Positions 7,695-15,184 of a DNA stretch of 64,000 nucleotides are shown piece by piece. The position numbers and the translations under genes are program-made. The DNA comes from Pseudodesulfovibrio portus (lineage in GTDB: Bacteria > Desulfobacterota > Desulfovibrionia > Desulfovibrionales > Desulfovibrionaceae), in assembly GCF_026000375.1 (NCBI RefSeq), contig NZ_AP026708.1, forward strand, positions 2,888,001-2,952,000, read 5' to 3'. How positions within the stretch are numbered: position 1 is the first letter of the stretch; each line of letters begins with the position of its first letter. Below the pieces are notes generated by a model that ran no database searches, was not told where the DNA came from, and was given only the letters and a program-made list of their open reading frames with translations.

Positions 7695-8711
7695 ATGAAG
7701 GAAGTCAATGACAAGGCCCGCGATCTGATGAAAGGCTTCTGTCGCGTCTGCAAGGTGTGCGACGGCCGCGCCTGCGCCGGGGAAGTCCCGGGTATGGGCG
7801 GCGTGGGAACCGGTTCCTCGTTCAAGTCCAATGTGGAGGCCCTGGAGGGAATCCGCGTGAACATGCGGCTTTTGCACGACGCCACCCAGCCGGACACTTC
7901 CACCGAGGTGCTCGGTTACAAGCTGTCCATGCCGGTCATGGCCGCGCCCATCGGCGGCGTGTCGTTCAACATGGGCGGCGGCGTGTCCGAAGAAGACTAT
8001 GCCGACGCCGTGGTGTCCGGTTCCAGGGCCGCCGGGGTCATCGGCTGCACCGGCGACGGCGTGCCCCCGTTCATCCACGAGTCCGGGTTCGCGGCCATCG
8101 AGAAGAACAACGGCCACGGCATCCCGTTCATCAAGCCGTGGGAGGGCGCGGAGCTCGACGAGAAGCTGGAAAAGGCGCGCAAGCTCGGCTGCACCACCTT
8201 CGGCATGGACGTGGACGCCGCCGGACTGGTCACCCTGCGCCAGATGGGCCGCCCGGTGTCTCCCAAGACTCCCGAAGAGCTGGCCCGGATCATCGAAAAG
8301 GTCCACTCTTGGGACGCCAGGTTCATCGTCAAGGGCATCATGACCCCGGATGAGGCCGAGCTGGCCGCCCAGGTCGGGGCGGACGGCATCGTGGTTTCCA
8401 ACCACGGCGGCCGCGTCATCGACCACACTCCCGGCACCGCCGAGGTCCTGCACGAGGTGGCCGAGCCGGTCAAGGGCAAGTTGGCCGTGCTGGTCGACGG
8501 CGGCGTGCGCACCGGCGTGGACGTGCTCAAGATGCTCGCCCTGGGCGCGGACTGCGTCATGATCGGCCGTCCCGTTTCCGTGGCTGCCGTGGGCGGCCTC
8601 CAGGAAGGCGTGGAAAAGTACTACGAGACCCTCAAGGGGCAGCTCGTGGGCTCCATGGTCCTGACCGGCTGCCGGGACATTGCGGCCATAGACCTCAACG
8701 TCCTGTTCTAG
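7695..8711 (+). CDS. FMN-dependent 2-hydroxy-acid dehydrogenase/oxidase
   Basis: A 338-residue TIM-barrel enzyme of the lactate/glycolate oxidase family, which oxidises 2-hydroxy acids to 2-oxo acids with FMN. It has AAPIGGVSFN near the N-terminal strand, FIVKGIMTPDEA with the FMN lysine, the catalytic His/Arg region VSNHGGRVIDHTPG, and the phosphate site DGGVRTGVDVLKMLALGAD and IGRP. The N-terminal segment is unusual in carrying four cysteines (FCRVCKVCDGRACAGE). These may bind metal or have an interaction role; I do not know their function. AAGGAG lies about 7 nt upstream. Co-transcription with the GntR gene suggests lactate or a related acid as substrate. Confidence 0.85.
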   Translation: MKEVNDKARDLMKGFCRVCKVCDGRACAGEVPGMGGVGTGSSFKSNVEALEGIRVNMRLLHDATQPDTSTEVLGYKLSMPVMAAPIGGVSFNMGGGVSEEDYADAVVSGSRAAGVIGCTGDGVPPFIHESGFAAIEKNNGHGIPFIKPWEGAELDEKLEKARKLGCTTFGMDVDAAGLVTLRQMGRPVSPKTPEELARIIEKVHSWDARFIVKGIMTPDEAELAAQVGADGIVVSNHGGRVIDHTPGTAEVLHEVAEPVKGKLAVLVDGGVRTGVDVLKMLALGADCVMIGRPVSVAAVGGLQEGVEKYYETLKGQLVGSMVLTGCRDIAAIDLNVLF

Positions 8712-8880
8712 GAACGTCTTCGGCGGAAGGGCAATGGGGAGCGACTCCACCCGTGGGCGGGCCGGGCCTCTCCCTTTTCCCCATGCCACATCCACCCTTT
8801 TCCCGAATTGTCGCTTCGCGGGGAATCATTGCGGGGGCGGGATGTATGAACCCGAAAGCGGAATAAAGAGATAACACCAA

Positions 8881-9681
8881 ATGTTGACGACGTATCTTCT
8901 GTACATCACCCTGGGCGCATTGGCCGGGGTCCTGGCCGGGTTGCTCGGCATCGGCGGCGGGCTGGTCATCGTGCCCATGCTCAACTTCGCATTCGAGGCC
9001 CAGAAATTCCCGGTGGAGCACATCCAGCACGTGGCGCTCGGCACCTCGCTGGCGACCATCATCTTCACGTCCCTGTCCAGCATGCGCGCCCATCACAAGC
9101 GCGGGGCCATCGACTACACCGCATTCTGGCGGCTCATGCCGGGCATCATCCTGGGCACCTACCTCGGCGCCTGGATCGCCTCGCTCATGTCCACCATGTG
9201 GCTCAAGGCGCTGTTCGGCGTGTTCCTGTACTATGTGGCCACCCAGATGCTGATGGGCATCAAGCCCAAGCCGACCCGCGAGCTGCCCGGCAAGGTCGGT
9301 CTCTTCGGCGTGGGCAACGTCATCGGCGTCTTCTCCGCCCTGGTCGGCATCGGCGGCGGCACCCTGACCGTGCCCTTCCTGTCCTGGTGCAACAAGACCA
9401 TGCACGTGGCCATCGCCACGGCTGCGGCGGTGGGGCTGCCCATCGCCCTGTCCGGCACCGCCGGGTTCGTGGTCAACGGCCTGGGCGTGGAAGGCATCCC
9501 CGGTCCGCACGTCGGCTACATCTACATCCCGGCCTTCCTGGGCATCATCTCCATGTCCGTCCTGACCGCCCCCCTGGGCGCGAAGCTGGCGCACAGCCTG
9601 CCCGTGGACAAGCTGAAAAGGATATTCGCCATCCTGCTGTTCATAGTTGGCACCAGGATGCTGTGGAGCGCTTTCGCGTAG
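8881..9681 (+). CDS. TauE/SafE (TSUP) family permease, probable sulfite/organosulfonate exporter
   Basis: A 266-residue membrane protein with about eight helices. It carries the duplicated TSUP signature GLLGIGGGLVIVPML (residues 21-35) and ALVGIGGGTLTVPFL (154-168). Members move sulfite, sulfoacetate or other small sulfur or carboxylate anions. In a sulfate reducer a sulfur-anion role is plausible, but proximity to the hydroxy-acid dehydrogenase also allows an organic acid. Only a weak ribosome site is visible before ATG 8881. A 170-bp gap separates it from the dehydrogenase, so co-transcription is uncertain. Confidence 0.85.
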   Translation: MLTTYLLYITLGALAGVLAGLLGIGGGLVIVPMLNFAFEAQKFPVEHIQHVALGTSLATIIFTSLSSMRAHHKRGAIDYTAFWRLMPGIILGTYLGAWIASLMSTMWLKALFGVFLYYVATQMLMGIKPKPTRELPGKVGLFGVGNVIGVFSALVGIGGGTLTVPFLSWCNKTMHVAIATAAAVGLPIALSGTAGFVVNGLGVEGIPGPHVGYIYIPAFLGIISMSVLTAPLGAKLAHSLPVDKLKRIFAILLFIVGTRMLWSAFA

Positions 9682-9683
9682 GC

Positions 9684-9860
9684 GGCTTTCGATAGCGGGG
9701 CATCTGCACATTTTTCGGGCGGATTGGAAATCCTCACCGTAGCGCTGCTACGCCTCCGGTTTCCAACCACCCGAGATACCCGTGGGCATTAGATCTTGTA
9801 CGGCTCGAAGACTCGCCTACAATTCACTATAAATGCACAGCTACCCCACTCTCGAAAGCC
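9684..9860. repeat. Family-A structured repeat, copy 1 (with internal insertion)
   Basis: Outer arms GGCTTTCGA (9684-9692) and TCGAAAGCC (9852-9860) enclose a nested hairpin: GGGG/CCCC, CGGG/CCCG and TTGGAAA/TTTCCAA (9724-9730 with 9760-9766). It shares with copy 2 (17730-17850) the blocks CATCTGCACATTTT, TCCTCACCGTAGC, ACGCCTCCGGTT and AAATGCACA. About 55 bp (9775-9830) between the inner stem and the 3' arm are absent from copy 2. Confidence 0.8.
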
Positions 9861-9889
9861 TTGGGCTTTCGGGGGAAGAATCAGAAATG

Positions 9890-9919
9890 AAAAGGCTGCC
9901 CCACAAGGGGCAGCCTTTT
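9890..9919. terminator. Bidirectional terminator
   Basis: A 13-bp perfect stem AAAAGGCTGCCCC with its complement around ACAA, ending in TTTT. It lies between the family-A and family-B repeats and can serve the TSUP permease and the opposing small gene. Confidence 0.8.
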
Positions 9920-9941
9920 CATTCTCCAGCGGGCAATCCGC

Positions 9942-10049
9942 GTAAAATGGGCGGGGGTGCCGCAGCTGCAAGGCGCAGCCAACGCAGCAGTAGCCTTCTA
10001 CTGCAAGTTGGCTGGAACGCAGCAGATGCGGTGCCCCCGCCCATTTTAC
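9942..10049. repeat. Family-B structured repeat, copy 1 (108 bp)
   Basis: A 108-bp imperfect palindrome with termini GTAAAAT/ATTTTAC and 23-nt arms that pair almost fully. The core, read on the minus strand, contains ATCTGCTGCGTTCC, TTGCAGTAGAAGGCT, TGCTGCGT and GCGCCTTGCAGCT. It aligns without gaps to the copy at 53318-53425. Its right end supplies the TAA stop of the minus-strand gene at 10046-10372. Confidence 0.85.
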
Positions 10050-10372
10050 AGGCCGTGTTCTTTTTGGTGGGCGTCTACCACGTTGTCGACCTTGACCACC
10101 TTTGACTGGATACCGCCCGGCTTGATGGTGTACCGGGTGACCTCCCATTCCACCTCGTCGATGTATTCCACGTGGCCGTAGCCGTTTTCCGGCAGCAGGT
10201 CGCGGATCAGTTCCAGGAAGTCGTCGATATAGAGATAGGGTCCCTCGTGGTCCACGCGCAGGACGTCGCCGTCGTATTCCACCTGGTCGAACGGGATGGC
10301 TCCCTTGAGCTGTTCATATATGTCCGGGCTGATGCGGTGGAAGTCACCGTATACGCGCACATCTTCGGCCAT
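10046..10372 (-). CDS. Conserved-looking small protein of unknown function
   Basis: A 108-residue acidic soluble protein (MAEDVRVYGDFHRISPDIYE...) with no signal peptide, membrane helix or known motif. GGGGG lies 5 nt before the ATG, so translation is well supported, and codon use matches the neighbours. It is the last gene of an apparent minus-strand operon after lpxB and the glycosyltransferase, 32 bp behind the latter. Its stop codon is formed by the first bases of a family-B repeat, so the C-terminal residues may have been set by the insertion or alignment of that element. Confidence 0.7.
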   Translation of the reverse strand: MAEDVRVYGDFHRISPDIYEQLKGAIPFDQVEYDGDVLRVDHEGPYLYIDDFLELIRDLLPENGYGHVEYIDEVEWEVTRYTIKPGGIQSKVVKVDNVVDAHQKEHGL

Positions 10373-10404
10373 GCATTCCCCCTTGGGTTTTCGTATGCAG
10401 GGAA

Positions 10405-12099
10405 TTAGGCACTGAGGCCGAGGCGGTCAACCAGGAAGGCGCACTTTTGTTCCAGGTCCGACCATAAGAGTGCCTGGTTGGCCTGGGCGAGGCGAATCAA
10501 TTCCTCGTCGGAATACTTGGTGTCGAGCTTGAACTTGTTGCCCATGACCTGGCCGATCTGCCGGGCGGTGCGGGACTTGGCCAGGCTGGAATGCTGGACG
10601 TGCCGGATGGCCAGGTCGCCCACGTACAGGGCGGGCATGCTCTCCAGGCACGCGCGCAGGTCCCGGTCCAGGTCGTCGAACTGTGACGGGGTGTAGCGCA
10701 GGTCGAAGCCGCCGGTCTTCTCGATGGAGGCGAGGCTGACCATGTGGCAGCAGCCGGACACGGACAGGCAGGGCCGGGTGTAGGTGAACAGCCCCGTGTC
10801 CAGCGATCCGGCGCAGTTGTCGAAGACCTGCACCCGGTTGGGCAGCTCGCCCGGCCTGGTGGGCGCGGGCGGTGTGGGGAAAATATTGTAGTCCGCGGAT
10901 TGCAGGCCGTACGGCGGGAAGGCGGCGGTGATGCGGCAGCCCACTGCCCCGAGGCCGTCCCTCCCCCTGGCCGCGCCGAGCAGCCGCAGGAGCCAGTCTG
11001 CGGGCAACACGATGTCGTCGTCCAGGAAGGCCGCCCATTTGGCGGATTTCACCCCGTCCAGGGAGAGCAGCCAGTTGCGGGCGGCGGGAGCTCCCACGTT
11101 GATGGGCAGGGTCTCCATGTGGAACCGGTCCGGCCCGAACGCCTGTCGCGCCTTTCCCAGCACCTCCGCCGTGTGATCGGTGGAGCCGTTGTCCAGGGCG
11201 AAGACCTTTGCCTGTCCGATGTCGCTGGCAAGCAGGCTGTCCAGGGTGTCGGCCAGCAGGTCCGCCTTGTTCCATGAGTATACCAGGACGGCCACGGAGT
11301 CCGTGTCAGCCGGGTCGCCGGGCTGCAACGGATTGAACAGGTCGAAGAGCTTGAGCGTCAGGTTCACGTGCCAGGGAATCATCTTCCACAGCGCGGCCAG
11401 CGGGCCCTTGGCTTCGCCCTTCCTGCCCATGCGCAGGAGCAGTTCGCCTCCGGCGTAGGCCCGCCAGAGCCCCCATATGTCGGGGTCCAGGCCTTCGACG
11501 ACGGGCAGGGCCGTCTCGGGCGGCAGGCAATGGAAGGCCTGGTCCGCCTCCATGCGCTGCTTCAGCGGCAGGGCCGCGTCGGGCCAGGGAACCATGTCCA
11601 GGGCGGCGGCCGGGATATCCGGCATGCCGAGGTGGATGCAGTCCTGCCAGACGTGGTCGAGCCAGGACAGTCCCTTGTTCGGGTCGCCGAGGACCACGGC
11701 CAGGAAGCGGAGGATGAGTGATCGGTCATCCTGGCGCGCCAGTTCATACCATGTGTCCATGGCCTCGGCGTCGCCGTCGTCCAGCGGCGCGGCATTGGCT
11801 GCAACGAGCATGGCACGGGCTGCGGCGTCGCCCGCCTTGAGCCCCTCTTTGAGTCCGCGCACGCCCCAGGCGGCCAGGTTCGGCGACAGGGGGTGGGCCT
11901 GGAACGCCCACAGGGCCATTCCCAGGGCAGCGTTCTTGCAGCCGGGCTTTTCAGCGCCCAGCTGGAAGAGGCCGGGCAGGAATCCGGCCAGGGAGCCGGG
12001 CTGTCCCATGCCCAGGTGCCAGCCGGAGAAATGGCGTCGGAATTCGGGTTGCAGGGGCGCACAGGGCGGGAGATTCAGGGGGACGGCAAATCGGTTCAT
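10405..12099 (-). CDS. Family 2 glycosyltransferase with long N-terminal helical region
   Basis: A 564-residue protein. The C-terminal part (from about residue 270) is a GT-A glycosyltransferase: VAVLVYSWNKADLLADTLDS, the nucleotide-binding VFALDNGSTDHT, GAPAARNWLL and the metal-binding LDDDIVLP, then VSGCCHMVSL and FDDLDRDLRACL. The first ~260 residues are helical and unassigned, with no membrane segment. It probably acts at the cytoplasmic membrane on lipopolysaccharide or another envelope glycan. It follows lpxB by 39 bp on the same strand, which supports an envelope role. No clear Shine-Dalgarno precedes the ATG, so the exact start is less certain. Confidence 0.82.
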   Translation of the reverse strand: MNRFAVPLNLPPCAPLQPEFRRHFSGWHLGMGQPGSLAGFLPGLFQLGAEKPGCKNAALGMALWAFQAHPLSPNLAAWGVRGLKEGLKAGDAAARAMLVAANAAPLDDGDAEAMDTWYELARQDDRSLILRFLAVVLGDPNKGLSWLDHVWQDCIHLGMPDIPAAALDMVPWPDAALPLKQRMEADQAFHCLPPETALPVVEGLDPDIWGLWRAYAGGELLLRMGRKGEAKGPLAALWKMIPWHVNLTLKLFDLFNPLQPGDPADTDSVAVLVYSWNKADLLADTLDSLLASDIGQAKVFALDNGSTDHTAEVLGKARQAFGPDRFHMETLPINVGAPAARNWLLSLDGVKSAKWAAFLDDDIVLPADWLLRLLGAARGRDGLGAVGCRITAAFPPYGLQSADYNIFPTPPAPTRPGELPNRVQVFDNCAGSLDTGLFTYTRPCLSVSGCCHMVSLASIEKTGGFDLRYTPSQFDDLDRDLRACLESMPALYVGDLAIRHVQHSSLAKSRTARQIGQVMGNKFKLDTKYSDEELIRLAQANQALLWSDLEQKCAFLVDRLGLSA

Positions 12100-12138
12100 G
12101 GTATTGGAGATTAGCAGAAAATCAGGGGCGGTGCCACT

Positions 12139-13278
12139 TCAACGGCCCAGCCGGGCCAGGTCGTCGAGGATGATGGCTGCGGCCCTGCGCGGCGCGCCGG
12201 GCTCGCCGACCATGGTGCGCAGCGAGGCCAACTCTTTCTTGACCCCTGCGTAGGCGGCGGGGTCGTCCAGCCATTTTCGGGCGTTGGCGGCCAATGCTTC
12301 GGGGTTGGCGTCCTCCTGGATGTGTTCCGGGTAGATTGCGTGGCCGGCGATGAGGTTGGGCAGGGAGATGTAGTTCACGTTGATGAGCCAGCGGCCGATC
12401 ATGGCCGACAGGGGGGACACGGCGTAGGTGACCAGGGCCGGGGTGCCGATGAGCGCGGTCTCCAGGGTCACGGTGCCGGACGCGGCCAGGATCATCTTGC
12501 AGGAGCGGAAGGTCTCATACCGGTTGTCCGGGGTCACGCACTCCGCCGGGATGTCGTCGGGCCACAACTCGGCCAGTTCGGCCTCGTCCCGCCCGGGGGC
12601 GCAGACCATGACGTAGGTCAGGTCCGGGTGGTCCTTTTTCAGCAGCCGGGCGGTTTGGCCGAAGATGGGCAGGAGGGTGCGTATTTCCTTGGTCCGGCTG
12701 CCGGGCAGGATGCCGATGCGGTTGTCGTCGACCGGGAGCGCGTCCAGCTCCTCGAGGGGCAGCACGTCCATGAGCGGGTGGCCCACGTAGTCCACGTCCA
12801 TGCCGAATTTGGCGTAGAACGGTTTCTCGAAGGGCAGGATGCAGATGACCCGGCGCACGTATTCGCGCAGGAACCTGACCCGGCCCGAGCGCCAGGCCCA
12901 GATCTGCGGGCTGATGTAGTAATAGACCGGTATATCGAGTTTTTTTGCCATCTTGGCGATGCGGAAATTGAACTCCGGGCAGTCCACCAGGACGATGGCC
13001 CGGGGTTTGATGCGGATCAGGTCGCGCTTGATCTTTCGGAGCAGCCCGAGAATGCGGGGCAGGCCGCCGAGGATTTCCGTGACCCCCACCAGGGAGATGA
13101 GGCCCATGTCGTAGCGCTTGGCAAGCCCCTCGGCCTCCATGGCCGGGCCGCCCATGCCGGTGAGACCGATGGCGGGCTCGGCCTCCTTCAGCCGCTTCAT
13201 GAGTTCCGCGCCGTGCAGGTCGCCGGATGCCTCGCCCACGCTGAACCAGATGGGGCCTAGTGAATTTCCTTTGTCCAT
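12139..13278 (-). CDS. lpxB: Lipid-A-disaccharide synthase
   Basis: Joins UDP-diacylglucosamine and lipid X to form the lipid A disaccharide at the inner face of the cytoplasmic membrane. It has 379 residues, the usual LpxB length. Family motifs are visible throughout: FSVGEASGDLHGAELM, TGMGGPAMEAEGL, VLVDCPEFNFRIAK, YYISPQIWAWRSGR, VGHPLMD, GILPGSRTKEI, ASGTVTLETAL and SLPNLIAG. The ATG at 13278 has no obvious ribosome site but gives the expected N-terminus. It heads a minus-strand run with a glycosyltransferase and is divergent from a Gfo/Idh oxidoreductase. Confidence 0.96.
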   Translation of the reverse strand: MDKGNSLGPIWFSVGEASGDLHGAELMKRLKEAEPAIGLTGMGGPAMEAEGLAKRYDMGLISLVGVTEILGGLPRILGLLRKIKRDLIRIKPRAIVLVDCPEFNFRIAKMAKKLDIPVYYYISPQIWAWRSGRVRFLREYVRRVICILPFEKPFYAKFGMDVDYVGHPLMDVLPLEELDALPVDDNRIGILPGSRTKEIRTLLPIFGQTARLLKKDHPDLTYVMVCAPGRDEAELAELWPDDIPAECVTPDNRYETFRSCKMILAASGTVTLETALIGTPALVTYAVSPLSAMIGRWLINVNYISLPNLIAGHAIYPEHIQEDANPEALAANARKWLDDPAAYAGVKKELASLRTMVGEPGAPRRAAAIILDDLARLGR

Positions 13279-13408
13279 GGGAGGTTAGTACCGCATGTGG
13301 GAAGCGCCCGCAAGACGGGGAGGGAAGAATGGATGCACAAGGTTGCCAGGATGAACTTTGCCCTGTAGAAAGCACACGCAAACACGAACGTAAAACGAGG
13401 TTTTTCAT

Positions 13409-14338
13409 ATGATGAAAGTTGGAGTTGTCGGCCTGGGTTGGATGGGTCGGGTGCATCTGCGCAATTATACTGAAATGGCTGACGTGGAAGTGGTCGGCGT
13501 GGTGGACGTGGACGAAAAGGCGCGCGAGGAAGTCGCGGCCCAGTTCGGCGTCAAGACCTATGCCACCCTGGATGAGCTGCTGGCTCATGACCTGGACGCC
13601 ATGAGCGTGTGCGTGCCCACAAGCCTGCACCACGAGGCCGGTATGGCGATCATGGACAAGTCCGTCAACGTGATCATCGAGAAGCCGCTGGCCAAGACAT
13701 CCGCAGAGGGCGAAGCGCTGGTGGCCAAGGCCAGGGAGAAGGGCGTGGCCCTGATGGTCGGCCATGTGGAGCGGTTCAATCCGGCGGTTGCCCGGGTCAA
13801 GGAACTGATCAGCGGCGAGGACGACAAGGTCATCTCCATCCAGATTGAGCGCGTGGGCCCGTATCCGCCGCGCATCCAGGACGTGGGCGTGATCAAGGAC
13901 CTCGGGTCCCACGACATCGACCTGATCCGCTACCTGACCGGTTCGGAGTTCAAGTCCGTGTACGCGGTCTGCTCCAGCTCCATCGGCGAGCATGAGGATT
14001 CCGCCCTGATCACCACGGAGATGGAAAACGGCGTGCTGGCCAACATCACCACCAACTGGGTGACCCCGTACAAGGGCCGGATGATCAACGTGGCCTGCGA
14101 GAACAAGTACGTCCAGGCCAACCTGATCACCCAGGAGGTCAAGGAATACTCGGCCTTCTCCACCTACGACAAGTCCTACTCCGTGCGCGAATGGCCGCTC
14201 ATGTTCCGCGAGCCGGTGAAGGAGGAGCTGACCCAGTTCCTGACCGCGCTGCGCCAGGGCACCCCGGTGCCCATCACCGGCGAGGACGGCCTGGAAGTGC
14301 TCAAGACCTTCGACAAGATATTCGCCTGCATCGACTAG
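13409..14338 (+). CDS. Gfo/Idh/MocA-family NAD(P)-dependent sugar oxidoreductase
   Basis: A 309-residue oxidoreductase with an N-terminal Rossmann fold (VGVVGLGWMGRVHLRNY), the EKPLAKT motif with its catalytic lysine (about residue 93) and the C-terminal domain motif GSHDIDLIRYLTGSE. Such enzymes oxidise or reduce nucleotide sugars. The neighbour is lpxB, so a role in lipid A or O-antigen sugars is likely. One specific candidate is GnnA, which oxidises UDP-GlcNAc at C3 so that lipid A can carry amide-linked chains, but its partner transaminase gnnB is not in view. GAGG lies 8 nt before ATG 13409. The gene ends in a clear terminator. Confidence 0.85.
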   Translation: MMKVGVVGLGWMGRVHLRNYTEMADVEVVGVVDVDEKAREEVAAQFGVKTYATLDELLAHDLDAMSVCVPTSLHHEAGMAIMDKSVNVIIEKPLAKTSAEGEALVAKAREKGVALMVGHVERFNPAVARVKELISGEDDKVISIQIERVGPYPPRIQDVGVIKDLGSHDIDLIRYLTGSEFKSVYAVCSSSIGEHEDSALITTEMENGVLANITTNWVTPYKGRMINVACENKYVQANLITQEVKEYSAFSTYDKSYSVREWPLMFREPVKEELTQFLTALRQGTPVPITGEDGLEVLKTFDKIFACID

Positions 14339-14360
14339 CGGCAATCCGAACCCGATAATA

Positions 14361-14392
14361 AAAGCCTCCGCCTCGAAAGAGACGGGGGCTTT
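14361..14392 (+). terminator. Terminator after the Gfo/Idh gene
   Basis: AAAGCC pairs with GGCTTT, enclosing further CCG/CGG pairs and a GAAA-type loop. It lies 22 bp after the stop codon. Confidence 0.7.
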
Positions 14393-14430
14393 CCATTTTC
14401 CAAAAAGCATGCTGCCCGCTCAAGCTCGAC

Positions 14431-14454
14431 TCCTGCGAAGAGCGTTTCGCAGGA
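14431..14454. terminator. Hairpin at the 3' side of the BON lipoprotein gene
   Basis: TCCTGCGAA pairs with TTCGCAGGA around a 6-nt loop, 25 bp beyond the minus-strand stop. It has no T-tract, so it may be an mRNA-end structure rather than a terminator. Confidence 0.35.
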
Positions 14455-14478
14455 TGAGAGGGGCGGGAACCGGGGCGC

Positions 14479-15132
14479 TTATCTCGCGGCCAGCTTGTCG
14501 CCGTGGCGTTGTTCGCCGGGCAGGGGCTCGCGGACCGAGATGTAGTCGACGACCTCGGTCAGGCCGTTCACCTCGGAGGCGATGGCCAGGGCCTGGGTCT
14601 TCTGGCGGTAGTCTTCGGTCTTGCCGATGAACACGGCGTTGGTGCCCACGGTCTCGACGCGCAGGTCCACGCTCTCCAGCCAGCCTGTCTCCTTGAGGCG
14701 GCTGAGGAGTTCTTCGTGCAGCGTCGCGCCTTCGAGGGTTTGGTCGGTTGTGGGGGCGTGATAGAATTTGCAGGTGATGGTCTTCAGCCCCTGCACCGTG
14801 GCTGCGGTCCGTATGGCGTGATCGGCCTGGGCCCTGTTCCGGACCGGGCCCACGAGATAGGCGTTGGCGTCGATGACGTGGGCGGCAACGGGCTGGCGGC
14901 ATTTGAGGCGCAGTCTTTCCCGGAGGCGGCGTTCGAGCATCCGGTCCAGGTCGAGGGCGCACTGTTCGCCTCCCTCGATGTTTTTGCGCGGCAGATAGTC
15001 GTCCACGAGGACGGCCGCGTCATAGCCCGTCATGGCGTGCCCGGCCACCTGCACGGCGGGGTAGACGGCGCAGCCGACGAGAATGGCGGCAGTTGCCAGG
15101 AGCAAGAGGGTATGCAGTACTTTTCCGACCAT
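14479..15132 (-). CDS. BON-domain lipoprotein
   Basis: A 217-residue protein with a lipoprotein signal (VLHTLLLLATAAILVGC; lipobox LVGC near residue 21). The mature part resembles tandem BON domains, with glycine-containing segments AYLVGPVRNRAQADHA and AVFIGKTEDYRQKTQA followed by NGLTEVVDYISV. BON lipoproteins such as DolP and OsmY-like proteins act at the envelope, often at the outer membrane. Asp at +2 is absent (Ala follows Cys), which favours outer-membrane sorting. It lies 52 bp downstream of the arabinosyltransferase-like gene on the same strand. The ribosome site is weak, so the start is less sure. Confidence 0.75.
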   Translation of the reverse strand: MVGKVLHTLLLLATAAILVGCAVYPAVQVAGHAMTGYDAAVLVDDYLPRKNIEGGEQCALDLDRMLERRLRERLRLKCRQPVAAHVIDANAYLVGPVRNRAQADHAIRTAATVQGLKTITCKFYHAPTTDQTLEGATLHEELLSRLKETGWLESVDLRVETVGTNAVFIGKTEDYRQKTQALAIASEVNGLTEVVDYISVREPLPGEQRHGDKLAAR

Positions 15133-15184
15133 AACTGACCAGAGACTATAGTGGAAAGTCTAGAGTTTGTCTAACGAAAGAGCA

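Larger units (their letters stand above)
9682..10045. other. Intergenic region built from structured repeats
   Basis: The gap between the TSUP permease and the small minus-strand gene has no gene. It is almost filled by three hairpin elements in series: a family-A repeat (9684-9860), a bidirectional terminator (9890-9919) and a family-B repeat (9942-10049). Confidence 0.8.

Noticed and set aside
9684-10049. Insertion sequence or transposon
   Set aside because: The structured repeats have no transposase, and I see no target-site duplication. The 108-bp copies have different arm sequences, unlike mobile copies of one element.
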